Source: Malus domestica (taxonomy: Eukaryota > Streptophyta > Magnoliopsida > Rosales > Rosaceae). Taken from it: a stretch of 64,000 nt of DNA. Below, piece by piece: positions 21,400 through 31,897 of the stretch; positions within the stretch are counted from its first letter, which is position 1, and every line of letters begins with the position of its first letter. The notes under the pieces were generated by a model. The model was not told the DNA's origin. It made no database searches and saw nothing but the letters and a program-made list of their open reading frames with translations. Where the stretch lies: positions 20,309,001 to 20,373,000 of the forward strand of contig NC_091668.1 in the NCBI RefSeq assembly GCF_042453785.1, written 5' to 3'. A program made the translations under genes and the position numbers.

Positions 21400-22500
21400 C
21401 AATACCCTTCCATCCCACATTAAACCCTCCTGATCTCATTTAGCAGTTCGGACTATACTGGCTATTTCATTCGGATATGATAAATATTCATCAGATAGTA
21501 CTGATTAAATTAATCGCACGTTTAATGATGTATTGGATTAAAAAACTGACTATTTAAAAAATTAAAAGAAAACATAAAATAAAAAAAAATTGAAAGAGGA
21601 GGGCCAGTGGCTGCATCAGTGCCATAAGATTATCGTCATGGATTTCTTTGAGATTTACCTTTGTTTTCCCAATTTACTGCTCATTTTCGTTGAAATTGTT
21701 CAGAATCCTCACCTTCATATGAAATTTGTTTAGTATAATGTTATTTTTTGTCGGTGGTGATCTAAAGCGTGGGTGCGAGCTGGGGTTTAGGCTCCCCAAT
21801 TTACAAAGATGCAAAACCCATGAAATTGTTTATATTAATGAAGCTTTTGATGAATTTGAGTAGTGAACTTGGACTTTAATTTGTTGCAGCAACATCGTAG
21901 AAGAATAAATCTGAGTTTTTCTATTTTATTTTTTCCTACAGTCATCGGTACACCGGGATTGAAACTGTAAAAGTGTTGACGAGAGATATTGCTGAATATA
22001 TATTGACGACTAGGGAAGGAAACGTGGAGAGGAGGGAGGAAGCAAGAGAGAGAGAAGATAAAAGATCTTTGGGACGGAGAAAGAAGAAAGAACCTCAGTG
22101 CGTTTCTAACCCCGACTAATTAGTACCGAGTTTTTGGAGTGTATTAACTAGCGGGTGTCAACTGTATTAAAAAAGGCTGACCGCATTATTAAGTAGGTGA
22201 CTATTTATCCGGTAAGGACACCAAATAACCAGTTTTGTATTATTAGTTATATCCGATGCTCTAGACGGTGTGCCAAATAAGAGGCATTAGGCTCCATGCC
22301 GAGCCCAATTTCTCAATCGGGCAATAATCTATCTATGGGTCTAACTTCTAATTTATGTGACGAAAGGTTGACATTAGTGTGACAATACCATTAGGAATAA
22401 CATGCAATCTCAACATTATTGTCAGTCTATAATGAGTCTTAGCACATTCCCCCATCATCTTAGCAGAAATAATATTGTTTGTTCAAATTTTTTCAGTGTA
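21400..22500. other. Non-coding interval
   Basis: No supported reading frame. A purine-rich run (gagaggagggaggaagcaagagagagagaag at about 22027-22057, described by composition only) is the single visible feature. Nothing else was recognised. Confidence 0.35.
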
Positions 22501-22535
22501 TTTTTGTATTTTTGTATTTTGTAGGAAACATCAAA

Positions 22536-22800
22536 TTAAATAAAAAAATTCATAATAATTAATTTTTAATTGTGAAAAATGTGAAACAAATATGCAAACG
22601 CTCGTGATGGTGTCATCTACATTTTGATGATGGGTACATTGTCGCTTAGATTTTTAAGACTCAAAACTCTCATCAACAATGTTTTTAGGTGGAGTTGAAA
22701 ATTCATAATAATTAATTTACAAGTGCAAAAAATGTGAAAAAACTATGCCAACACTCATGATCGCATCTTGTACGCTTTGATAATGATTACATTGTTCTTT
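22536..22800. repeat. Two diverged direct copies of a roughly 110-bp unit
   Basis: The phrases attcataataattaattt, aaaaatgtgaaa, atgcaaacgctcgtgat and ttgatgatgggtacattgt at 22538-22645 recur in the same order at about 22700-22795 with substitutions. It is a local tandem duplication without coding content. Confidence 0.65.
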
Positions 22801-23572
22801 GGATAATAGGGTTTAGGGTATGTAGATACTAATTTAATGACAATATATAGATATTACTTGAGTGGCAATGTGATATGTAGATATTTAGTAATTTAGTATA
22901 ACGTTTTTTATTTAGAGGCTAGCATACGGTTTAGGCATAGTACCACGTTGAATTCCTCTAGGTTTCCACCTCTCTTATCTTCTCATAATCTCGATTGTCT
23001 TTTAACTCATGCATGGGAGAATTGAAGATGCAGTTTGACAATAATATAATAGTTATAATAAGGGAGCGTTAACGAAAATGGCTTGGGCTAACTTTTATTT
23101 AATGAAAAACCACCCTAAACTATTATTTAATAAAAAAGGCTTAAATTTTAACGATAAGGACACAAAACTTATCTTTTAGGCCCTACAAAAACTAAAACAC
23201 ACGGGCTCAAAAAAAAAAAACCAAACCGGATAACAATTGATATATTCCAAAATTGCCCCTAACGGAGCCTATCCCAGGCTCGTTAGCCAAACTAACGGTT
23301 ACAATCCCAAAATCACTCCTCCATCCAACGCCATTATGATCGGCATACCTACCCCTTCAAACCGCACTAAAAAACCGAAACCTCCATTGCTCGAAACCTC
23401 AAGTTCTCAAACCAATTTCAACTTCGATTCAAGTTTTCAAACAATAATCTACACATCAAATCCGGAATTCCTCAACCCAAAAACTGCATTTGAAGACGAA
23501 AAACTGAAAAAATTCAAGATATATATTTGCAGAGTCCAAATTGGAGAAACAAAGCTATGAACCTAGAAATAA

Positions 23573-24202
23573 GTTGTGTCGAACCAATGGGAATTCTTGA
23601 ACGATAGCTTTTGGAGAGGCGAGAAGCGACTTCTCTACGAAATACCACGTCGAAAAATTAACCCTCCGCCGCCGCAGGTGGCGTCGGTTTGGGCGGTTCC
23701 GACGGCAAAACCAATGATCTCCCCGTCGAACTCCGGTGACGAGTAGGTGATGTCTTCGAGTTCGTCGCCGATCAGAGCATCGTCGGAGATTATGGACGAG
23801 AACGAGAGGCTGAGGAAAGAGAACATGTAGCTCATTAAGGAGCTGGCGGAGGTAAAGTCCCTCTGCAACAACATCTTCACCATGGTATCGAATTACGCTT
23901 GCGCCCAATCGGAGAGCGGTTTCCCAGAGCTAAAACTGCTCGATTTGATGCCCAAGAAACGTTTCTCCAGAAAGAAGGAGAACGAAGAGGAGGAAGAGGC
24001 GTGTCCGAAGCTTTTCGGGGTGGTGATTGGGGCCAAGCGCGCGAGAGAGGCCGGTGGCGACAACGTAGAGAACGATGAGACCGACTTGCGGCTTTAGCAA
24101 CCGAGCGCTAGCGAGGTTAAATCAGAGTCGTTGGATATTGGTCATAAGGAAACGCCGTGGCTGAAATAGTGCCACATGGCTAATCAGAGGGTGTGTAATT
24201 GA
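23573..24202 (+). pseudogene. Class-B heat-shock transcription factor pseudogene (HSFB2-like, exon 2)
   Basis: One frame runs unshifted for 209 codons. It starts with the end of the HSF DNA-binding domain ([35 protein letters not shown]), continues through a heptad region (SEIMDENERLRKEN, LIKELAEVKSLCNNIFTMVS) and ends with the class-B repressor motif KLFGV followed by an IGAKRAR basic stretch. Functional class-B HSFs bind heat-shock elements in the nucleus and mostly repress. Four in-frame TAG codons (23744, 23828, 24095, 24167) break it, each where a CAG glutamine codon would fit. The first exon of the DNA-binding domain was not found upstream, although the fragment starts near the conserved HSF intron position. 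Confidence 0.85.
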
Positions 24203-24610
24203 TCATCAGTTAGAAGCAATGGTAGATATTAGATGGAGTTGTACTTGGAAGAACCAGGATTGAGGCACGTGTTAAAAATGGGTTCACGTGCGTCGTCAAC
24301 CTCTAGGGGGGCCCATTCCCTTCAAGAAGTTTCTTAGACTTTCTTCTCTTTTTGCTTTATGAATTTTAGAAATAACACTTTTGTTTTGTCTTTTGCCTTT
24401 TGATTTTGCATGATATTCCACATAGAATATGATCAAATGTTCCCCACTTCCCACAAAGACAGAAAAAGAAAAAGGTGAAATAATAAATCTACTAGAAATC
24501 AAAGTTGGGAAAGACCATATCCAAAGCAACGAATCAATATGAAAGATTTAACGGCTCAAAATTCTTGTGTTTATCGGTAATATAAAATCCTTTTATTTTT
24601 GTGTCACCTG
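24203..24610. other. Flank between HSF pseudogene and repeat array
   Basis: Possibly degraded 3' untranslated sequence of the HSF copy, followed by AT-rich DNA. No gene seen. Confidence 0.3.
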
Positions 24611-24614
24611 ATTT

Positions 24615-26475
24615 TTCAACCTTTCATTGACTATTTCTATAACTGAACACGATTATTATCATTATTTCTTAAACTGAACACTTGTACTATCACTATTTCT
24701 TAAACTGAATACTAACTATTTCGTAAACTGAATATTAATTATTTCGTAAACTAAACATTGACTATTTCTTAAACTGAACCGACTATTTCTTAAAGTGAAC
24801 ACTAGTACTAACACTATTTCTTAAATTAAACACTGATTATTTCTTAAACTGAACGCTGACTATTTCTATAACCGAACACGAGTATTATCATTGTTTCTTA
24901 AACTGAACACTGGTACTATCACTATTTCTTAAACTGAATACTGACTATTTCGTAAATTGAACATTGACTATTTCGTAAATTGAATCGACTATTTTGTAAA
25001 CTGAATTGACTATTTCTTAAATTGAACACCAGTACTATCACTATTTCTTAAATTAAACACTGATTATTTCTTAAATTGAACACTGACTATTTATATAACT
25101 GAACACGAGTATTATCATTATTTCTTAAACTGAACACTTGTACTATCACTATTTCTTAAACTGAATACTAACTATTTCGTAAACTGAATATTAACTATTT
25201 CGTAAACTGAACATTGACTATTTCGTAAACTGAACCGACTATTTCTTAAACTGAACTTACTATTTCTTAAAGTGAACACTAGTACTATCACTATTTCTTA
25301 AATTAAACACTGATTATTTCTTAAACTGAAAGCTGACTATTTCTATAACTGAACACGAGTATTATCATTATTTCTTAAACTGAATACTGATACTATCACT
25401 ATTTCTTAAACTGAATATTGACTATTTCGTAAACTGAACATTGACTATTTCGTAAACTGAATCGACTATTTTGTAAACTGAATCGACTATTTCATAAACT
25501 GATTCGACTATTTCTTAAATTGAACACTAATACTATCACTATTTCTTAAATTAAACACTGATTATTTCTTAAACTGAACACTGACTATTTCTATAACTGA
25601 ACACGAGTATTATCATTATTTCTTAAACTGAACACTTGTACTATCACTATTTCGTAAACAGAATACTGACTATTTCGTAAACTAAACATTGACTATTTCG
25701 TAAACTAAACATTGACTATTTCGTAAACTGAACCGACTATTTCTTAAACTGAACTCTGACTATTTTTTAAACAGAACGCCCACTATTTCTAGAATTGAAC
25801 ACATGTATTATCATTATTTCTTAAATTGAACACTGGTACTATCACTATTTCATAAATTGAATATTGACTATTTCGTAAACTAAATTTTGACTATTTCTTA
25901 AATTAAAAATTGACTATTTCTTAAATTGAACTGTGATACTACCAGGAAGGATATACATGATGGGAAAGAGAAGAGGAAGCTTATCAAGCATTTGAGTGTA
26001 TCTCATTACCATGATTCCAGCTCCGGTTACAATACCCATTAGGAAATTAGGAACCACAAGCTTATGAGCGTGCAAGGCGCACACCAATCTGTGTTCAGTT
26101 TCAGAAATAGTCAATTTACAAAATAGTGTAATACTGTGTTCAGTTTCAGAAATAGTAATCGAGTTCAGTTTTAGAAATAGTACCCTATTTAGTTTCAGAA
26201 ATAGTCGGTTTAAGAAATAGTGTAGTACTCATGTCAATTTCAGAAATAGGAACTGCGTTCAGTTTCAGAAATAATATCCGTATTCAATTTCAGAATTAGT
26301 CGATTTAAGAAATAGTGTAGTACTAGTGTTCATTTTTTTCAGAAATAGTCAATGTTTAATTTTAGAAATAGTATAATACATGTGTTCAGTTTTAACAATA
26401 GTGATAATACTAGTGTACAATTTAAGAAAGTGACAATCTCGTGTTCAATGATCAGTTTAAGAAATAGTGTAGTAT
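24615..26475. mobile_element. Foldback-like element: inverted minisatellite arms around a gene fragment
   Basis: The left arm (24615-25930) is an array of about 18-20-bp units of the form actatttcttaaactgaaca, organised into higher-order units of roughly 227-250 bp marked by 'acgagtattatcatt' at 24878, 25105, 25355 and 25603. The right arm (about 26095-26475) carries the same unit inverted (gttcagtttcagaaatagt), so the arms can pair. A 160-bp non-repetitive loop separates them. Inverted arms made of short tandem repeats are the hallmark of foldback elements. No transposase is present, and ends and target duplication could not be determined. Confidence 0.65.
25935..26095 (-). pseudogene. Captured fragment resembling an ABCG-transporter membrane segment
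   Basis: The loop of the foldback array encodes, on the minus strand, HAHKLVVPNFLMGIVTGAGI followed by MVMRYTQMLDKLPLLFPIMY. The VPNFLMGI-TGAGI block matches my knowledge of the transmembrane region of plant half-size ABCG (WBC) lipid exporters. After that block the resemblance weakens. Only about 50 residues are present and both sides run into the repeat, so it is a fragment. Identity should be confirmed by protein search. Confidence 0.5.
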
Positions 26476-26479
26476 TAGT

Positions 26480-26940
26480 TTCAGAACTAACGCCGAAGCT
26501 AGAGCCTAACTTTTTGTTCCAATCTAAGTTCCAAGCTCTACGAAATTGATCACAACTAACGCCGTGTACACTTGCACTCTTTTCTTTTCTTTTTTAATAT
26601 CTCTATATAGATATAATACTAATATTATGTATGCAACTACTACAACATATGCCTGCATTGTGACTGACGGGTAGGAAGAGAGATGAAAATTTGAGAAGTG
26701 GTGATCGCTATTTATAGATGTGGAGGTCGACTACAAACCTACTAAGGCTTAGTAGCCAAGTACTTAGCAGCCAAGTAAATATGTCGATAAATGTAGGGTA
26801 AATGACTAGGCTTGTGAAGGTATTTGTGTTAATAACATGCCAGCATAATCATCTAAGGAAATCGACACATGCATGAAAACGTGTCAATTAACTAGCAACA
26901 TCATTGAACAAATGTTGCCATGTTTTGTGTAGGTCTCGCC
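26480..26940. other. Non-repetitive non-coding interval
   Basis: No gene recognised. A TATA-like ctatttatagatg occurs at about 26709, but no convincing start codon context follows it. Confidence 0.3.
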
Positions 26941-27150
26941 TCCAAGCTTGCTAGACTTATTCATCCTGCGAATTTACAAAAGATATTTAATACGTTATGT
27001 ATTTTTTGAAAACGGAAAACGAAAACTGGCGAGGAAAGAAGAGCCACAACAGAGTTCGATAAAAACCAGCAAAGAGAATCAAACCCAGTTGAAGTCGAAA
27101 TCAGAGGCACCATCGGCAATGCTATTATATTCAACTCCAGATTCAAATCC

Positions 27151-27378
27151 ATGGCCGCGGTGGCCAATTGGGACGAAGAGAGCCTTCTAATTGCAAGTCG
27201 GGTGGTCGACGATACAGCGGAGAGAGATTTTAAACACAGGAGATGCTCTGTCTTGGACTCCAAGACCCCACCCACAAATTCATCAAGAAGGTATCAAATA
27301 ATATGGATTATTCAATCTTTCTTGAAAATTATCTTATTCGTCCCGTTGGGATTGAACGATTTTGGATTTGGATTTTGA
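27151..27378 (+). CDS. Possible first exon or gene fragment, unknown product
   Basis: ATG 27151 sits in a favourable context (ccatggcc). The frame encodes MAAVANWDEESLLIASRVVD, then a basic stretch (ERDFKHRRCS) and KTPPTNSSRR before a plausible GT donor at 27291 (aag/gtatca). The non-repetitive composition suggests true coding ancestry. I do not recognise the family. No following exon is visible before the repeat at 27530 and the duplicated block at 27616, so this is probably a fragment. Confidence 0.35.
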   Translation: MAAVANWDEESLLIASRVVDDTAERDFKHRRCSVLDSKTPPTNSSRRYQIIWIIQSFLKIILFVPLGLNDFGFGF

Positions 27379-27529
27379 ATCTTTTGCTTTTTCTGGTTCA
27401 GAGTTGGAATCGGAATTGCCAAGATTGAAGGAGATTTGAGGTTATGGATGGTAAACGGACATTAACTTGCAGTCAGGGGCAAAATAGAAAATCCATTGCT
27501 TAGGTCATTTTAATTGGGCTGGTTTAGTA

Positions 27530-27615
27530 TTGGATTTTGTCCTAACCATTAAATAAAGTTAGTACATGATTTTTGGTTAATATTCAAAGTTTTCAAGCCC
27601 TTATCATTAGTTTTC
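27530..27615. repeat. Inverted partial copy of the ttaacg-family terminus
   Basis: Reverse-complemented it reads aggaaaactaatgataaggg, then cttgaaaac and ttaacc, resembling one end of the 20462 family. The region near 23065 has a related end in the opposite orientation. Together they could be the two ends of one composite element spanning 23065-27615. Confidence 0.4.
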
Positions 27616-27904
27616 CTTTTGATTAGTTGCCTGTAACAGGAAAAAAAACATTAAGATCTAAAAGAGGAAAATGGAACAATTAATTAAACAAGACTTTTAA
27701 AAGAGGTGGGCGAAATAAATCCAGAGTCGCAATTTTCCTACCAAATTTTCCCAAATATGTTCATTTACAATTTAACCCGACGAAGGCCATAGGAATTACT
27801 TTACCAACTTTGTTTCCCAATCATTGAGAAAGTGGTTGATGCAGTTTTAAATAACGATCGATCGTATGCCCTAAAGTAATAGACTTGGTCATAACAAACA
27901 ACAC

Positions 27905-28060
27905 AGTCACTTAGTACTACGTAGTATTTCTATTTGCTTATAAGTAAGAGATTTTAGGTTTGATTATTGTCAAATGCAAATTTAAACTATATAATTACTA
28001 GCAAATTATGAGGCTAAGATCCCCTCCTCCTTAGTATAAATAATATCGTTTGTTAAAAAA
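27905..28060 (+). mobile_element. tRNA-derived SINE, present only in block A
   Basis: Starts agtcacttagtactacgtag with an A-box-like segment, then a B-box-like ttaggtttgattat, a body shared with the other four copies, and ends aatatcgtttgttaaaaaa. At the matching point of block B (about 55462) the sequence reads straight through from caacac to tatacaccc, showing the empty site. Confidence 0.8.
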
Positions 28061-28674
28061 CACAATATATACGTACACCCTTTAATTTGCCTGATCAGTT
28101 TTTCCGTCAACCCCTCCCTTACCCCAGTAGGATACTACAAGTAGTATACACGATGGGGCGATGTGAGATGAATTCATGCATATTAAAGAAAACGATTGAG
28201 AACTGTTCAAGATATAACTATAGGGACTCATACATGACAAGTTTTTTGGTCGGTTAACCATATTCTGAAGATTTGGGATAACCGATATATAATTATTTAT
28301 GCAAGTGACTCTCTATCACAGTGATGAAAATAAGTGTTTCCTTTGCATCACGGTGTGAGTTTAAATCTCTGTTGGCTCACTAATCTAACACCTAATCTAA
28401 CAAATAAATCGTTTAACCAAAAAAGAAAGGTATATAATCATTTGTAATATTCTTTTACTACATAAATAAATTGAGATTTTATTTAAAAGAATATTTTACA
28501 TTTTTTTATCTTGGCTGAAAAGCTACGACGAATTGTAAATTATCGATTTTCAATGGAATTTGTAAATAAAAATGTATATTTCTATCTCTTTTTTTATTAT
28601 ATATTTTTAGAAGGTGGGTTCTGCTAGTCAAATAGAGATAAAAATAAATGAGTTGCAAATTTCATCTTTTTATT

Positions 28675-28826
28675 GGAAGAAAATTTTCAATGTGCCAGGA
28701 ATACGATCTGGCACACTAAGTGTCCTAATATAAATTGTTGAATACCTAATAAAAAAAATTCAACTATTTGTATTATAACACTTGGTGTATTAGAGTATGT
28801 TCTCAACATACTGAAAAAATTTCTCT
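28675..28826. mobile_element. Small MITE present only in block A
   Basis: The ends ttttcaatgtgccagg and (reversed) ttttcagtatgttgag, with internal 'acactaagtgtccta/acaccaagtgttata', form imperfect inverted repeats. Block B lacks it at the equivalent point near 56020. Confidence 0.55.
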
Positions 28827-29658
28827 TTCATTAAAGTGAAACTCAAATTACATTTCCAAAAATGTAAATATAATTTTTACATCTCAAATTTACATCTCTT
28901 TGTTGGAAATGCCCTAATCATCCCGACTACTACACTATATTTAAGAAATTATTGTTACCCCATCAAATAGTTTATAATTACATGCCTTTATTTTACTTAT
29001 AATGGCTCACTTTTATAATGAACACATGGGTGTGCTTTTCCATCAAACCGAAATTGACTTTAACTATATCATCTAAGCCCCATTTTTATAGGATACTAAT
29101 TTCAACGTACTATGTTCTATTTCGTGCACATTCTTTATTAATTGTGACCGCTAATTTTACTTGAATTGTTTATAACGGTTACAACTAGAAAGGTGTCAAT
29201 GAGATGAGAAAGGGTTTGTAAAAAGAATTAGCCCGTTTTTATATTTATTACAGAATTATTATGCAAACTTCAAAATAGTTATTATGCACTCTTTTTTAGT
29301 GAAAAATAAAGATATACCGTTTAGATTTAATTCTAACCACTTTGCACACCACTTAATTAATACATTTGAGTCTCACTTGTATAAATAAAACGCAAGTCTC
29401 TAAACCTCTATTGGAGAGGTGACCAACAAATGTAATTCCAATATTATTTGTCAAAGAAAATAATCAAGGGATATGTAGTTATATTCTAATAACAATTCTG
29501 CTTTCTTTTCCATATATTTGACATGATGAGACCTATAAACTACAAGAAACATGTAGGAGCTGAGTTTTTAATGGACTGACTTTGTAGGAACTGATGTTCT
29601 AAGGAACTGAGATCTAATTTATAAGTAATGCTGAGTTTTAGTGAACCCATTCTTGTTA

Positions 29659-30257
29659 CTTGAGAGCATATCCAATGACTCAAAATTCATATTTGAGTTC
29701 AAATATAAGGTAAAGTATCTCAGATGCACATGAGATTTGGTTTCGAGGCAAAGTGATATCCAAATTTGAGTTTCAATATGAGATGGGTTGTTAGTGGAGC
29801 CATGCTAACAAGAAAAAAATTTATTAAAAAAATTAGGATTTGAGTATTGAGTCCATTGTTTTCTCTTCCAATGCAAAACCTTAAATCTTAAAACTCAAAA
29901 TGAGTCTAAGGCCTTCCACAGCGGTGCAAGTGAGTGTGATTATTACATATAGGAATCAAATATCCTGAGTTGATTTCTATAACACTATTGTTACACTATT
30001 GTTAGTTCAATTTATTAGTACCACACTCATGAGTTTGATATATTGGTATATCACTCAAATTTTCTGAACTATAGAAGTGTAATTCCTATATGAGTTTAAT
30101 ATATTGGTATTACACTCATTTTTTTGGGTCTACTGTAGACGACTTTATAATTTAAGTCTTTACATTGGAAAAGAAAACCAAAATACATAAATCCACTACC
30201 CTTTTTAGACTGAATATAAGAGTTTAGGCTTCAAATCTGAGTCCTTATATTGAAGAT
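29659..30257. mobile_element. TIR element shared by both blocks, with a nested insertion here
   Basis: The left end gagagcatatccaatgactc and right end gagtccttatattgaagatgctc are inverted copies. Block B has the diverged equivalent at about 59929-60415, so this insertion predates the duplication. Here the stretch 29912-30160 (gccttccacagcggtgc onward) is absent from block B and is a later insertion. Confidence 0.55.
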
Positions 30258-30341
30258 GCTCTTAATTTTACACACAAAATTGAACTCAGTTCCAATGGTT
30301 CTATATATTTAGTTTCCATACATAATTTAGTTTTTTTTTCC

Positions 30342-30452
30342 TTAACAAATAATATTATCTATACTAAAATGATGAGGGAGTGTGTTAAGCCTCACAATAG
30401 GCTAACAATAATATGAATTAAATTCTCCTTTGACACTAAACCGTAGTACTAA
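30342..30452 (-). mobile_element. Truncated tRNA-derived SINE
   Basis: Keeps the 3' body (aacaaataatattatctatac to ataatatgaatt) and the 5' tip (agtactacggtttagtg on the minus strand), but the segment with the B-box is missing. Confidence 0.55.
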
Positions 30453-30905
30453 GAGCATCTCCAGTGTAGTCCCTAAATATAGACAACCACCGTATAAAAT
30501 GGGTATAAAACAAATATAGGGACAAAATGAATCTCCAATGGATCGGAAAGTAAGTTCCTAAAGTATAGAGACTCAACGAATACATAATGTTTGTCCTCAC
30601 ATATAGGAATTGTATAAGAACAACCTTAAGTGGAAAACATGCCCACAATCTTGATTATAACTTTTAGTTAATTAAAAAATGGTTAACATAAACAACAAAA
30701 TGTGCACTTTTAGTAAAAAACGGGACCCACAATCCTGATTGAAGATTTTGCTTTTAATTTCTTTAATTTTCATGCATTGAATTAATTAAAAAAAAGGTTA
30801 ACATAAGTAAAAAAATGTGTACCTAATCAAATTATCACATAAAACTATAAAAACTTCAAATTTAGGGATTCTACTATAAGGATTCTACCATTAAAGTTAA
30901 TATTC
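30451..30905. mobile_element. TIR element with agagcatctccag left end
   Basis: The left end agagcatctccagtgtagtc matches the terminus type of the 9331-10044 element, and both contain 'actataaggatt' near the right end. No transposase gene is present. Confidence 0.5.
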
Positions 30906-31110
30906 CTTTAAGGAGAATCTGGTTAAATTGGGTTTGGTTAGTCGGGTTAGGTTGGATTGGGGATGGACAGACAAATGTTAAACCCAACTCAACCCAATCA
31001 ATGAACAAGTTGAAATTGGGTTGGGTTCGAGCTAGTTATAACTAAAAAAAATCCGCTTGTTCGGGTTTAAAGTCGGATTGGATATGGATGGGTTCGGATT
31101 GGCCCAACCC
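30905..31110. repeat. gggttgggtt/aacccaaccc inverted repeat cluster
   Basis: G/T-rich phrases (gggtttggttagtcgggtta) are followed by A/C-rich complements (aacccaactcaacccaatca) and again gggttgggttcg, making a foldable block. It lies about 800 bp upstream of MEI2-like copy A and has no equivalent in block B. Confidence 0.5.
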
Positions 31111-31549
31111 AAGTTGCACCCCTAATATTCATTATATTATAATGACGAAATTAGTATCTATTATATTGTAATACATCAATTAAACGAATATATTTTTAAT
31201 ATTAACGAAGATGAATATAACCGTTAACCGATGACAAATTCATTATCCGATGAATATGATTATGAATAACATCTAATAGTTAATTTACAGTTATAGATAT
31301 GATTAATTTTTATGATTATGAAGATAGATATAATATTTTCGTCTTTAAATTGAACCGTTGCCATTCTAAAACGCAAATTTCACTATAATATTTAAAATAA
31401 TAAAATGATAATTACTCTTATTATTTTCAAACATTTTACCTTCTCGGTGCTTTAGTCTAATGCACATAAAAAGCAACCCTCTGCAAGCACAAAATCAAGA
31501 AAGTCCCTCTCTGTCTCTCTGTCTCCCTCTCTGGCTCTCTTCCCTCTGG

Positions 31550-31622
31550 GCCTCTGGCTCTCTGATATCTCTGTCTCAGAGGGCTCTCTCGTCCCTCTGG
31601 CTGTCTGATATCTCTGTCTCAA
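31550..31622. repeat. 43-bp direct duplication in the copy A upstream region
   Basis: The phrase tgatatctctgtctca occurs at 31563 and 31606 with a 43-bp offset inside a CT-rich tract. Block B has only one tgatatttctctcc at the matching site near 60863. The difference affects the likely promoter or leader of copy A. Confidence 0.6.
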
Positions 31623-31897
31623 TGTTACGCCGCCAATGCCAAATGAGATTTGTCTTGTATTATTGCATTGGCCGAGAACATTTAATGCATGAGCCATGAC
31701 TAGTATACCTGAGGTTCAATTTTCATCATTTCGGAGATCCCATATCCAGATATGTGAAAACAAAACCCTAATCTCTTCTTCAATCCCCACCGTTGAATTC
31801 ATCAGTTCACTTCTACTTTATATACAACCCCCCTCTTCCTCCATTTTCAGCTCACTCAAATCCGAAAAAATCTCGTTCCTCTCTTCTCAGTTTTTCA

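Noticed and set aside
23555-23908. 117-codon minus-strand frame
   Set aside because: It is the antisense shadow of the HSF pseudogene, whose plus-strand frame shows recognised motifs.
24615-26475. CRISPR-like array
   Set aside because: The repeats are degenerate, have no unique spacers of constant length, switch orientation and sit in a plant genome.
27905-28060. tRNA gene
   Set aside because: It has A- and B-box-like words but no cloverleaf or acceptor stem, and the same 150-bp body recurs five times, which fits a SINE.
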